Numbered from the stretch's first letter, positions 30,198 through 38,243 are shown. The stretch is 64,000 nt of DNA from Streptomyces capillispiralis (GCF_007829875.1 NZ_VIWV01000001.1:4124501-4188500), one strand, 5' to 3'. Notes: generated by a model from the sequence alone, not told the origin. Program-made: numbers and translations.

Positions 30198-30737
30198 TCA
30201 GCGGACGGTCTCCAGGACCTCCGAGGCGCCCAGGGCCTCGGCGATCTCGTTGACGGCGTCCTCGGTCATGGATCGCAACTCCTTCTCGCTCACGCCCAGA
30301 TCCTCCAGGACCTGCGCGTCACCGACCGGTCCGTGCGGCACGGCGTCGGCGGATCCGGTGGACGCGGGGCCGTCGTCGGCGTCCTCGTCGTCCGGCTCGC
30401 CGTCCTCCGTGCCGTCGAGGTCGAGGGCGTCCAGATCGGCGCCGTCGTCCCCGGGTTCACGGCCGAGCAGCTCGTCGGTGAGCAGGATCTCGCCGTAGCT
30501 GCTGCGGGCGGCCGCGGCGGCGTCGGAGACGTAGATGCGAGGGTCCTCCTCGCCGTCCACGCGGACGACGCCGAACCAGCCGTCCTCCTGCTCGATCAGT
30601 ACGAGGACCGTGTCCTCGTCGGGAGAGGCTTCCCGGGCCAGGTCGGCCAGATCCGACAGGGTTTCCACATCGTCGAGCTCTGTGTCGCTCGCTTCCCACC
30701 CGTCTTCGGTGCGCGCGAGCAGTGCGGCGAAGTACAC
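30198..30737 (-). CDS. tRNA adenosine deaminase-associated protein
   Basis: A 179-aa acidic protein (MYFAALLARTEDGWEASDTE at its start) of the actinobacterial family always encoded beside tadA. GTG 30735-30737 with GGGAGAG 5 nt upstream is preferred over ATG 30758. The N-terminal half is a beta-rich domain (DEDTVLVLIEQEDGWFGVVR, then EEDPRIYVSDAAAAA), followed by a 40-residue Asp/Glu/Gly linker and a C-terminal helical part (DAQVLEDLGVSEKELRSM, then EALGASEVLETVR). Only two bases separate it from tadA, so they are one operon. Its molecular role is unknown; a TadA cofactor is the natural guess. Confidence 0.82.
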   Translation of the reverse strand: MYFAALLARTEDGWEASDTELDDVETLSDLADLAREASPDEDTVLVLIEQEDGWFGVVRVDGEEDPRIYVSDAAAAARSSYGEILLTDELLGREPGDDGADLDALDLDGTEDGEPDDEDADDGPASTGSADAVPHGPVGDAQVLEDLGVSEKELRSMTEDAVNEIAEALGASEVLETVR

Positions 30738-30758
30738 CGTGACTCTCCCACTGGTCAT

Positions 30759-31075
30759 AGGCGTGCCGGTTGGGAATCCCCCCGGCGGAGGTGTGCGGGT
30801 GGGGGGTCGGCGTTCCGAGCCCCACCCACTCGGAATCGTGGCAGAAACAAGGCCGTCAGGGGACGTCTTCGGCTCCCTGTGTCCGGCGGTTTCGATCGCA
30901 GTTCGCCGGGTGGGCCCATCGAGGACCCACCAGCGAACTCCTTGTCGCCACGTGCGGATCGTACGCGGATCCGCCCGCCCTCTCCGCACGCCCACCGCAC
31001 CCAACACCCGCGCGTCGCGCGATCTTCCCGGCACCACGGGCTCCGGTCGGCGGGACCGGAGCCGGGCGGGGCGTC
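30759..31075. other. 317-bp gap with a long inverted repeat
   Basis: No gene is supported. The region has an inverted repeat at 30900-30939: AGTTCGC-cg-GGTGGG pairs with CCCACC-a-GCGAACT around an 11-nt loop. It may be a terminator-like or regulatory structure in the leader of the tadA operon. G+C-rich stretches elsewhere show nothing specific. Confidence 0.4.
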
Positions 31076-31318
31076 CTACCAGCGGAAGGTGCGCATGCGC
31101 ATCGCGTGCCGCAGCCGGGCCGCCTTGGCGCGGCGGGGCTGGACCCGGTCGCGCAGTTCCCGGGCCTCGGCCAGCTCGCGCAGGAACCGGGCGCGGCGCC
31201 GCCGCCGCTCGGCCTCCGTCTCGGACCCGGACGCGGACACGGACCCGGTCCCGGGCGGGCCGGAGGTCTCGTGCGACGACGGGACGTCTCGTTCTTCCTG
31301 CTCACGCAATCGGTTCAC
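31076..31318 (-). CDS. small Arg-rich hypothetical protein
   Basis: An 80-aa basic protein (MNRLREQEERDVPSSHETSG at its start). GTG 31316-31318 is the likely start, but the ribosome site is poor and neighbouring GTG 31321 is possible. A Ser/Gly/Thr spacer is followed by a strongly helical ERRRRRARFLRELAEARELR segment and the basic ending RLRHAMRMRTFRW. It is divergent from upp and shares its promoter region. The composition suggests nucleic-acid contact or a coiled coil. I do not recognise a family. Confidence 0.5.
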   Translation of the reverse strand: MNRLREQEERDVPSSHETSGPPGTGSVSASGSETEAERRRRRARFLRELAEARELRDRVQPRRAKAARLRHAMRMRTFRW

Positions 31319-31434
31319 CACCCCAGTCCGTCCCTCCCACCTTCCCCCGGACGGGGGGTTTGACGCCAGCGAAGGAGTGACCGGTGCCCGGGAGGCTTGC
31401 CGCGTGCGGGGACGCCGAGCCCAGCGGGCCCGGT

Positions 31435-31447
31435 TAATGTTGACGCC
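31435..31447 (+). promoter_or_regulatory. leaderless promoter -10 of upp
   Basis: TAATGT (31435-31440) lies 7 nt before the ATG of upp, and no ribosome site separates them. This is the spacing of leaderless transcripts in Streptomyces. The -35 region is weak. Confidence 0.55.
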
Positions 31448-32083
31448 ATGCGTCTCCACGTCGTCGACCACCCCCTGGTCGCCCACAAGCTCACCACGCT
31501 GCGCGACCAGCGCACCGACTCCGCGACCTTCCGCCGTCTCGCCGACGAGCTGGTCACCCTGCTCGCCTACGAGGCCACGCGCGACGTGCGCACCGAACAG
31601 GTCGACATCCGGACGCCGGTCGAGGCGACCACGGGCGTCAAGCTCTCCCACCCGCGCCCGCTGGTGGTGCCGATCCTGCGCGCCGGTCTCGGCATGCTGG
31701 ACGGCATGGTCCGGCTGCTGCCGACCGCCGAGGTGGGCTTCCTCGGCATGATCCGCAACGAGGAGACGCTGCAGGCGTCGACGTACGCCACCCGGATGCC
31801 GGAGGACCTCTCCGGGCGTCAGGTGTACGTCCTCGACCCGATGCTCGCCACCGGCGGCACGCTGGTCGCGGCGATCCAGGAGCTGATCAAGCGGGGCGCG
31901 GACGACGTGACCGCCGTGGTGCTGCTGGCCGCGCCGGAGGGCGTCGAGGTCATGGAGCGCGAGCTGGCCGGCACGCCGGTGACGGTCGTGACGGCGTCGG
32001 TCGACGAGCGCCTCAACGAGCAGGGCTACATCGTGCCGGGGCTCGGCGACGCGGGCGACCGGATGTACGGGGCGGCGGAGTAA
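31448..32083 (+). CDS. upp: uracil phosphoribosyltransferase
   Basis: A 211-aa enzyme making UMP from uracil and PRPP (pyrimidine salvage, cytosol). The PRPP loop appears as VLDPMLATGGTL near residues 130-141, and the uracil-binding motif YIVPGLGDAGDRMYG stands at the C-terminus; RLPDMVVP-type strand VVPILRAGLGMLDG is also present. Length and motifs are those of full-length UPRTases. ATG 31448 is preceded by a leaderless-type promoter. In S. coelicolor upp occupies the matching place next to tadA. Confidence 0.95.
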   Translation: MRLHVVDHPLVAHKLTTLRDQRTDSATFRRLADELVTLLAYEATRDVRTEQVDIRTPVEATTGVKLSHPRPLVVPILRAGLGMLDGMVRLLPTAEVGFLGMIRNEETLQASTYATRMPEDLSGRQVYVLDPMLATGGTLVAAIQELIKRGADDVTAVVLLAAPEGVEVMERELAGTPVTVVTASVDERLNEQGYIVPGLGDAGDRMYGAAE

Positions 32084-32478
32084 CGCTCCACACGGCGGAG
32101 TATCGCTCCACGCGGCGGGGCAACCACTGCGGGCGGCGGGGCCGCGGGAGCCCGGGCGGGGAGTAACCGCTCAGGGCGGGCTGGCCGCTGCCGCTGGTGG
32201 CCGGGCAATGGCCGCTGGTGGTTCAGGTGGTGATCCCGGGCTGCCGGGCTGCCGTCCAGGGCGGCCCGGTGACCGCTGTGGGCGGCCGGGCCACCGCCCC
32301 TCGTGGCCGAGGTAGCGCTCCGAACGGCCGAGCAACCGTCCCGGGCGGCGAGCCGCCACTCCGCACGGCCGGGCTGCCGTCCAGGGCCGCGGCGCAGACC
32401 CCCGGGGCGGCGGCGTAGCCACCCCGGGCGGCCGGGCAGTCGTCGCCGGTGGCCGCAGACGCCCCGGGGCCGTGCCGT
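32084..32478. repeat. 395-bp G+C-rich region of degenerate repeats
   Basis: A non-coding stretch built of variants of GGCCGGGC-n-CCG and CGGCGG(A/G)GTA(T/A)CGCTCC. An exact 19-bp direct repeat, CCGGGCTGCCGTCCAGGGC, occurs at 32244-32262 and 32369-32387. Open frames here show no convincing codon bias. It probably arose by slippage and contains the shared end of upp and the LytR_C gene, which converge on it. Confidence 0.6.
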
Positions 32479-33117
32479 TCAGCAGGTCTTCTTCGTCCCG
32501 GTGGGCGTCGGCGCGGGCGCGGTCAGGGCCGTCAGGGCCCGGTCGGCGTCCGCCTTCTTCGCGAGCTGCCGGAACGCGTCGCCGATGACGAGGTCGACCT
32601 CGCCGCCCTTGCGGGCGGGGTCGGTGCGCCGTTCGGCGCCGGCGAGCTGGGTGCCGAGCACCCGGAGCGAGGTGTCCAGGGCGGAGGCGGGGCCGAGCAG
32701 CACACCGGTGCCCTTGACCTTCTTGTCGTACTCCTTGGTCGCGTTGGCGACGTCGCCGATTTTGAAGCCGCGCTTCTTGAGCTCGTCGGCGGTCTTCTGG
32801 GCGAGACCCGCCCGGGTCGTCGCGTTGAGGACGTTGACGGTGATCGCGCCGGGCTCGGGCAGCGCCTTCGGGGCGGCCACGGGGCTCGGCCGGGTCACGC
32901 AGGCCGCCTTGGTGCCGGTCGCGGAGGTGGAGTCGCCGCCGCCGGCGAACACGTCGATGAGCTGGAGCGTGCCCCAGCCGCCCACGCCCAGCACGGCGAC
33001 GGAGGCGACGGCCAGGACGACGAGCCTGCCGCGCCGCCGGGGTCGGCGCATCCGCGGGTACTTGTCGCCCGTGATCCGGTACTGGCCGCCCATGCCAGGT
33101 GGTGTGAGCATGCTCAT
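32479..33117 (-). CDS. membrane-anchored LytR C-terminal (LytR_C) domain protein
   Basis: A 212-aa protein from ATG 33115-33117 (MSMLTPPGMGG). A basic cytosolic start (RMRRPRRRGR near 20-30) is followed by one membrane helix (LVVLAVASVAVLGVGGWG). The exposed part has the LytR_C/CpsA-associated domain (ITVNVLNATTRAGLAQKTAD, then GFKIGDVANATKEY, followed by VDLVIGDAFRQL). This domain often ends LCP cell-wall ligases, but here it stands alone on a membrane anchor. Function: unknown envelope role. It converges with upp and is followed leftward by repeats. Confidence 0.8.
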   Translation of the reverse strand: MSMLTPPGMGGQYRITGDKYPRMRRPRRRGRLVVLAVASVAVLGVGGWGTLQLIDVFAGGGDSTSATGTKAACVTRPSPVAAPKALPEPGAITVNVLNATTRAGLAQKTADELKKRGFKIGDVANATKEYDKKVKGTGVLLGPASALDTSLRVLGTQLAGAERRTDPARKGGEVDLVIGDAFRQLAKKADADRALTALTAPAPTPTGTKKTC

Positions 33118-33228
33118 GGGCGCAGCGTAGTGCGCCCGGGCGGCTCTGCCTACTAGATGATCATTCGATGGTGCGCAGTCCAACCCGAAAGGGCCAAACC
33201 GGCCCGCGCGGGCGGGGCCGGACGGGTG

Positions 33229-33525
33229 TCAGTCCAGCTCGAGGACGCGGGCGTGCAGCACCTGACGCTGCTGGAGCGCCGCCCGGACCGCGCGGTGCAG
33301 CCCGTCCTCCAGATACAGGTCGCCCTGCCACTTCACGACGTGCGCGAAGAGGTCGCCGTAGAAGGTCGAGTCCTCGGCGAGGAGCGTTTCCAGGTCGAGC
33401 TGCTGCTTGGTCGTCACGAGCTGATCGAGGCGGACCGGGCGCGGCGCGACGTCCGCCCACTGCCGGGTGCTTTCCCGGCCGTGGTCGGGGTACGGCCGGC
33501 CGTTTCCGATGCGCTTGAAGATCAC
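33229..33525 (-). CDS. conserved actinobacterial ParB-like small protein
   Basis: A 98-aa protein, MIFKRIGNGRPYPDHGREST at its start. It has a LDLETLLAEDSTFYGDLFAH helix and the motif LYLEDGLHRAVRAALQQRQ near its end, which resembles the DG-HR-xA signature of ParB/Srx-like nucleases and CTPases. It is too short to be a full ParB. Some databases label related sequences VapB-type antitoxin, but no toxin gene is adjacent. The start ATG 33523-33525 is the only reasonable choice. Function unknown, probably conserved in streptomycetes. Confidence 0.65.
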   Translation of the reverse strand: MIFKRIGNGRPYPDHGRESTRQWADVAPRPVRLDQLVTTKQQLDLETLLAEDSTFYGDLFAHVVKWQGDLYLEDGLHRAVRAALQQRQVLHARVLELD

Positions 33526-33941
33526 ACGGAAAGCCTACCGGTCAAGGCGTTCCGGGCGCAGCCATGGCGACGTAGTGCGACGCCGGAAAAGGCACCCGAA
33601 ATGCGGGCGAAACGGGAACAGGGGTCCGAGACGAGCGAGCGGGAGAACGGGCCGCCGACCACCGTTCCGAGGCGCCCGGGGCCGCCCCCGCGCTCCCTGG
33701 GCGAACCCTGGGCAACGCGTCCGGCCGCGCCCTCACCCGGCCCGCCCTCCCGGTCCTCGCCGCGCCACCGCGCGCGTTGTGCACAGGCTGTGGACCGCAC
33801 GGCGCCGCACTGCGCCGCACCGCACTGCGCCGCACCGCACCGCACTGCGCCGCGCCTCCGCGTACGAGCGGCCGGCTGAAGGGGACGCGGGCCGCGTCCG
33901 GTGCGCCACGGGCCGGCGGGGAGGGGGGAAGGCCCCGAGAC
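33526..33941. other. 416-bp non-coding gap with a CTGCGCCGCACCGCA tandem repeat
   Basis: No supported gene. From 33796 to 33856 there are imperfect tandem copies of a 15-bp C/G-rich unit (CTGCGCCGCACCGCA and shortened versions). The rest is high-G+C sequence without clear promoters. It separates two leftward genes. Confidence 0.55.
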
Positions 33942-34544
33942 CTACCCGGCGGTCTTCTTCGCGGCCTTGGCCGCCTTCGCCGCCGCCTTCATCTCCTGCT
34001 TGTGCGCCCGCACCTTGGCCAGCGACTCCGGACCGGTGATGTCGGCGACGGAGCGGAAGGACCGCTCCTCGCCGTAGGCGCCCGCGGCCTCCCGCCAGCC
34101 CGTGGGCCGCACGCCGAGCTGCTTGCCGAGCAGGGCCAGGAAGATCTGGGCCTTCTGCCTGCCGAACCCGGGCAGTTCCTCCAGCCGCTTCAGCAGCTGC
34201 CCGCCGTCGCCGACGCCCCGCCAGACGGCCTCGGCGTCACCGTCGTAGTGCTCGACGAGGTACCGGCACAGCTGCTGGATGCGGCCCGCCATGGAACCCG
34301 GGTAGCGGTGCACGGCGGGCTTCTCGGAGAGCAGCGCGGTGAAGGCGTCGGGGTCGTGTGCGGCGATCGCGTGCGCGTCCAGGTCGTCCGCGCCGAGCCG
34401 CCGGGCGATCGTCGCCGGGCCCTTGAACGCCCACTCCATCGGGATCTGCTGGTCCAGCAGCATGCCGGTCAGCGCGGCGAGCGGACTGCGCCCGAGGAGT
34501 TCGTCGGCCTCGGGGTCCTGGGCGAGGTGAAGGGTGACGTCCAT
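33942..34544 (-). CDS. HhH-GPD-type base-excision DNA repair protein
   Basis: A 200-aa protein from ATG 34542-34544 (MDVTLHLAQDPEADELLGRS). Its core is a helix-hairpin-helix glycosylase fold: LTGMLLDQQIPMEWAFKGP, then LEELPGFGRQKAQIFLALLG, the hairpin near residues 130-149. The final 15 residues are Ala/Lys-rich (KAAAKAAKAAKKTAG), a probable DNA-binding tail. The catalytic Lys/Asp of endonuclease III-type enzymes is not obvious in its usual place, so activity may differ. It acts in the cytosol on nucleoid DNA. It is the downstream neighbour of the siderophore-interacting gene, separated by a 21-bp tandem repeat. Confidence 0.8.
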   Translation of the reverse strand: MDVTLHLAQDPEADELLGRSPLAALTGMLLDQQIPMEWAFKGPATIARRLGADDLDAHAIAAHDPDAFTALLSEKPAVHRYPGSMAGRIQQLCRYLVEHYDGDAEAVWRGVGDGGQLLKRLEELPGFGRQKAQIFLALLGKQLGVRPTGWREAAGAYGEERSFRSVADITGPESLAKVRAHKQEMKAAAKAAKAAKKTAG

Positions 34545-34593
34545 GCGTCGATCATCCCGCGCCGGGCACACGGGCGCGCGCCGGTGCGAGGCC

Positions 34594-34671
34594 GGTCCGG
34601 CGGGGTGACGGAACGGTCCGGCGGGGTGGCGGAACGGTCCGGCGGGGTGGCGGAACGGTGCGGCGGGGAGC
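34594..34671. repeat. 21-bp tandem repeats between the HhH and SIP genes
   Basis: Units GGTCCGGCGGGGTGACGGAAC at 34594-34614 (listed here in shortened form elsewhere), 34615-34635 and 34636-34656, plus a partial copy at 34657-34671; copies differ by one or two bases. The region is non-coding between two leftward genes and may act as spacer or weak terminator. Confidence 0.8.
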
Positions 34672-34686
34672 GGGGAGCGGGCGGGG

Positions 34687-35409
34687 TCAGGTCGCGCGCC
34701 AGTAGCCCAGGGCGTGCACCCGCTGCCGGGGCAGTCCCAGTTCCTTGCGGGCGTAGGCCGCGAGAGCGCGCGTCGTCGCCGTGTCGCAGGCGATCCAGAC
34801 GTACGGGTCCGTCTCGTCCTTCAGCAGGTCCGGCAGCCGGGACGTCACCTCGGTGACGAGCAGCGCGCCCGCGTCGCCGCGCGGCACGCGCCGTACGTCG
34901 TGCAGGCCCGGTTCGGCGCGCAGGGGCAGCCCGTCCGTGTCGCCCTCCAGCCAGATCGTCGCCGGAGTGGTGCCGAGCGAGCCGAGGAGGGAGTTGATGG
35001 CCGGGAGGGACGCCGGGTCGCCGACGGCGACGACGTGGGACGGCTCGGGGTCCGGCCGGTCGAAGCCGGTGCCCTGGACGGTCGCCTCGATGGTGTCGCC
35101 GGGCCGTGCCGACCGCGCCCAGTCGCTCGCCCGGCCCTCGTGGAGCGCGAACTCCAGGCTGAAGGTGTCCGCCGCCGCGTCCGGGGCGACCAGTGTGTAC
35201 GCGCGCTGGTGCGGCTTGCCCGCGTTGTCGAACCACAGCCGCACCCACATCGTCGGGTGCACGCCGGTCGCCGCCAGCATGCCGCCGTCGGTGAAGTGCA
35301 CCCGCCGGTAGCCCGCGGTGACGTCCTCGGCACCCGTCACGGTGAAGGTGAAGTCCTTCGCCCGCAGCAGCTTGAGGACCGCGCCCTCCCAACCCCGCCC
35401 CTGCGCCAT
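34687..35409 (-). CDS. siderophore-interacting protein (flavin ferric-siderophore reductase)
   Basis: A 240-aa protein. ATG 35407-35409 (MAQGRGWEGAV) has AGGTGA 8 nt upstream; an in-frame GTG at 35421 lacks a ribosome site. The N-terminal half is an FAD-binding ferredoxin-reductase barrel (YRRVHFTDGGML, HPTMWVRLWFD, HQRAYTLVAPD with the R-x-Y-T/S FAD motif), and the C-terminal half is the SIP NAD(P)H-like domain (WLEGDTDGLP, YVWIACDTATTRAL). It reduces ferric siderophores to release iron. The iron-box palindrome at 35451-35469 lies 42 bp upstream and is shared with the divergent acylase-acetyltransferase operon. Confidence 0.85.
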   Translation of the reverse strand: MAQGRGWEGAVLKLLRAKDFTFTVTGAEDVTAGYRRVHFTDGGMLAATGVHPTMWVRLWFDNAGKPHQRAYTLVAPDAAADTFSLEFALHEGRASDWARSARPGDTIEATVQGTGFDRPDPEPSHVVAVGDPASLPAINSLLGSLGTTPATIWLEGDTDGLPLRAEPGLHDVRRVPRGDAGALLVTEVTSRLPDLLKDETDPYVWIACDTATTRALAAYARKELGLPRQRVHALGYWRAT

Positions 35410-35450
35410 CTGCGTCTTCACCTTTCGCGTACGATTCCGCCACGATCTAC

Positions 35451-35469
35451 TTAGGGAAGCCTAACCTAA
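35451..35469. promoter_or_regulatory. iron box (DmdR/IdeR-type operator) in a divergent promoter
   Basis: TTAGGGAAGCCTAACCTAA differs at two bases from the 19-bp consensus TTAGGTTAGGCTMACCTAA recognised by iron-repressors DmdR1/IdeR. It stands 42 bp before the SIP gene and 18 bp before the acylase fusion gene, so both operons should be derepressed on iron starvation. Confidence 0.8.
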
Positions 35470-35486
35470 AGTGAAATGAGGGCACA

Positions 35487-38243
35487 GTGACCGGCGAGAT
35501 CTTCCGGGACCCCTGGGGCATCCCGCATCTGCGGGCGGACAGCGCGAACGACCTCGCGCACGCCCAGGGCCGGGTCACCGCCCTCGACCGCGCCTGGCAG
35601 CTCGAGGTCGAGCGCCACCGCGCCCAGGGCACCACGGCCGCCTTCCTCGGCCCCGAGTCCCTGCCCTGGGACCGCTTCGTCCGCCGCGCCCGCCTGGCCG
35701 ACACGGCCCGCCGCTGCTGGACCGAGCTGGAACGGACGGACTCGGAGACCGCCGACTGGATCCGTGCCTACGTGGCCGGCGTCAACGAGGGGCTGGACGC
35801 CGCCGACGCCCCCGAGTTCGCGCGTACGGGACTCGCCCCCGGCCGCTGGGAGCCCTGGACCCCGCTCGGGGTCTGGCTCGCCACCCACATCCTCTTCGCC
35901 GGCTTCCCCGCCAAGCTCTGGCGCGAGCACGCCACCACCCACCTCGGCGAGGACGCGGTCGGCCTGTTCGCCACCGACGGCCCCGGCACCGCGGGCAGCA
36001 ACGGCTGGCTGGTCGCCGGGGAACGCACGGTCACCGGGCAGGCGGTCATCGCCGGCGACCCGCACCGCTTCATCGAGGACCCCGGCGTCTACCAGCAGAT
36101 CCGCCTGTCCTGCCCCGAGTTCGACGTCGTCGGCCTCGCTGTGCCCGGCGTCCCCGGCATCGCCCACTTCGGCCACACCGGCACCGTCGCCTGGGCCATC
36201 ACCAACGCCATGGCCGACTACCAGGACCTCTACCGCGAGCGGCTGCGGCGCACCGGCGCCGGCGTGGAGGCACTCGGCCCGGACGGCACCTGGCACCGGG
36301 CCGCCCGGCACACCGAGACCGTCGAGGTGGCGGGCGAGGAGCCGGTCGAGGTGGAGGTCATCGAGACCGACCGGGGCCCGGTCGTCATCGGCGGCCCCGA
36401 AGGACTCGACGACGGCGTGCCCGAGCCCGGCGAGCCCCCGGTCGCCGTCGCCCTGCGCCACCCGCCCCGCGTCACCGGCGACCTCGGCTTCGGCGCCCTG
36501 CTGCCGCTGCTGCGCGCCCGCCGGGTCGCCGACGTCGACGCGGCCGTCGACCGCTGGGCCGAACCGGTCAACGTGGTCCTGGCCGCCGACACCGGGGGCG
36601 GCACCCTGCACCGGGTGGCCGGCCGGGTCCCGGTGCGCTCCGCGGCCAACCGGACCCGCTTGGTACCGGCGTGGGAACCCGGACACGAGTGGCAGGGGTG
36701 GCACGAGGCACCGCGCGCCGGACTGACCGAGGGCGTCGCCGTGATGGCCAACCAGCGCGGCCCGGCCGCGCCCCTCGGCGTGGAGTTCGCCCCGCCGCAC
36801 CGCGCCGACCGCATCACCGAGCTGCTGGGACAGCGGACGCGCTGGGCCGCCGCCGACATGTCCGCCCTGCACACCGACACCCACCTCGCCTCCGCCGCCG
36901 CCCTGCTGGACCACGTCGCCGCACTCGACGGCCTGAGCGCCCCGGCCGCCGCCCTGCGCGACCGCCTGCTCCACTGGGACCGCCGCATGGACGCGGACAG
37001 CGCCGACGCGGCGGCCTACGCGGCGGTGCGCGGCGCGGTCGTACGGCGGCTGGCCGCGCACCCCGCCTTCGCCGCGCTGCGCACCCCGCCCGCGTACCCG
37101 GCGGTGTTCCGGCCCTGGCTCGCCCTCCTCCCGCGCATCGGCTTCGCCCTCGAACACCTCCTGCGGGCCCCGGAGCTGTACGGCGTCGACCGCCCGGCCG
37201 AGGTGCGCGCCGCACTGGAGGAGGTGGCCGAGCACCCGCCCGCCGGCACCTGGGGCGACACCCACCGCCTGGCACCCTGGCGCGCCCTGCCGCCCGGGAC
37301 GCCGTACGACGAACCCGGTCTGTCCGGCGACCACGACTGCGTGCTGTGCACCTCCCCCGTGCCCGGCCTCACCGACCTCGCCGCCCGCGGCCCCGCCGCC
37401 CGCTACGTCTGGGACCTGGCCCGGCGCGAGGACAGCCGCTGGGTGGTGCCGCTGGGCGCCTCGGGCGTCCCCGGCTCCCCCCACCACCGCGACCAGCAGC
37501 CCCTGTGGGTCGCGGGCGACCTCGCCCCGGTGATCACCGACTGGCACCGGCTCCGCGAGGAGCCCGCAGGGCCCGGCCGGGACACGGACGACCACCCGGT
37601 GAACGACACCGACGCACGCCCCACGAGGAGACCGATGTCCGACCCGTACACCGCCCGCACGGCCGTCCACGAGCAGCTGGTCGACGGCTTCGGCCGGGTA
37701 CGCGTCCTGCCGCTCGACGCGACCGCCGACGCGCCCCTCCTGCACCTATGGGTGAGCGGGGAACGCGCCGCCTTCTGGGGCATGAACGGCCTCACCGAGC
37801 AGCAGGTCGCCGAAATCTACGCGCACATGGCCACCCTCGACACCCACCATGCCTACCTCGTCCTCAAGGACGGCGAACCGGTCGCGCTGCTCCAGACCTA
37901 CGAGCCGGAGGCCGACCGCGTCGGCGAGTGCTACCCCGTCCTGCCCGGCGACATCGGCGTCCACCTGCTGCTCGCCCCCGCCGCACCGGACGGGGCGCGG
38001 TCCGGCTGGACGGCCGGGCTGCTCACCGCCCTCACCGCGTTCGTCCTGCTGGGCCTGGACCGCCGGCGGGTGGTGGTCGACCCGGACGTCGCCAACGACA
38101 AGGCGGTCGCCCGCTTCCTGAAGCAGGGCTTCACGGCGGGCCCCGAGGTCGTCCTGCCGGAGGTCGACCTGCCCGACGTGTACCTCCCGGAGAAGAAGGC
38201 CCAACTCGCCTTCCTCACCCGAGAGGTAGCCTTCGGCGCATGA
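35487..38243 (+). CDS. penicillin-acylase-type Ntn hydrolase fused to a siderophore-type acetyltransferase
   Basis: A 918-aa protein from GTG 35487. Residues 1-700 are a penicillin-acylase/PvdQ-type Ntn hydrolase. The presumptive autocleavage serine is Ser171 (GTAGSNGWLVAG), which becomes the N-terminal nucleophile; the alpha-chain start IFRDPWGIPHLRA and beta-chain SLP..D..N-type segments AVMANQRGPA and DRLLHWDRRMDADS also fit. There is no signal peptide, unlike PvdQ. Residues 717-918 are an AlcB/RhbD/IucB-like acyltransferase (FWGMNGLTEQQV, DIGVHLLLAP with His826, VVVDPDVANDKAVARFLKQGF shortened). A second start, ATG 37635 after GAGGAG, lies exactly at the junction, so separate acetyltransferase may also be made. 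Iron box upstream; ATGA overlap with the cupin gene. Confidence 0.85.
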   Translation: MTGEIFRDPWGIPHLRADSANDLAHAQGRVTALDRAWQLEVERHRAQGTTAAFLGPESLPWDRFVRRARLADTARRCWTELERTDSETADWIRAYVAGVNEGLDAADAPEFARTGLAPGRWEPWTPLGVWLATHILFAGFPAKLWREHATTHLGEDAVGLFATDGPGTAGSNGWLVAGERTVTGQAVIAGDPHRFIEDPGVYQQIRLSCPEFDVVGLAVPGVPGIAHFGHTGTVAWAITNAMADYQDLYRERLRRTGAGVEALGPDGTWHRAARHTETVEVAGEEPVEVEVIETDRGPVVIGGPEGLDDGVPEPGEPPVAVALRHPPRVTGDLGFGALLPLLRARRVADVDAAVDRWAEPVNVVLAADTGGGTLHRVAGRVPVRSAANRTRLVPAWEPGHEWQGWHEAPRAGLTEGVAVMANQRGPAAPLGVEFAPPHRADRITELLGQRTRWAAADMSALHTDTHLASAAALLDHVAALDGLSAPAAALRDRLLHWDRRMDADSADAAAYAAVRGAVVRRLAAHPAFAALRTPPAYPAVFRPWLALLPRIGFALEHLLRAPELYGVDRPAEVRAALEEVAEHPPAGTWGDTHRLAPWRALPPGTPYDEPGLSGDHDCVLCTSPVPGLTDLAARGPAARYVWDLARREDSRWVVPLGASGVPGSPHHRDQQPLWVAGDLAPVITDWHRLREEPAGPGRDTDDHPVNDTDARPTRRPMSDPYTARTAVHEQLVDGFGRVRVLPLDATADAPLLHLWVSGERAAFWGMNGLTEQQVAEIYAHMATLDTHHAYLVLKDGEPVALLQTYEPEADRVGECYPVLPGDIGVHLLLAPAAPDGARSGWTAGLLTALTAFVLLGLDRRRVVVDPDVANDKAVARFLKQGFTAGPEVVLPEVDLPDVYLPEKKAQLAFLTREVAFGA
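37623..37637 (+). promoter_or_regulatory. internal ribosome site and ATG at the acylase/acetyltransferase junction
   Basis: ACGAGGAGACCG precedes ATG 37635-37637 within the uninterrupted reading frame, at residue 717. Its quality equals those of true starts in this window. It would allow an unfused 202-aa acetyltransferase to be translated in addition to the fusion. Confidence 0.6.

Noticed and set aside
33229..33525. Toxin-antitoxin pair with the 98-aa VapB-labelled family
   Set aside because: No PIN-domain or other toxin gene adjoins it; the motif looks ParB-like.
35466..37745. 759-codon minus-strand frame opposite the acylase
   Set aside because: Shadow of the acylase; the plus-strand frame has intact Ntn-hydrolase motifs and the iron box.
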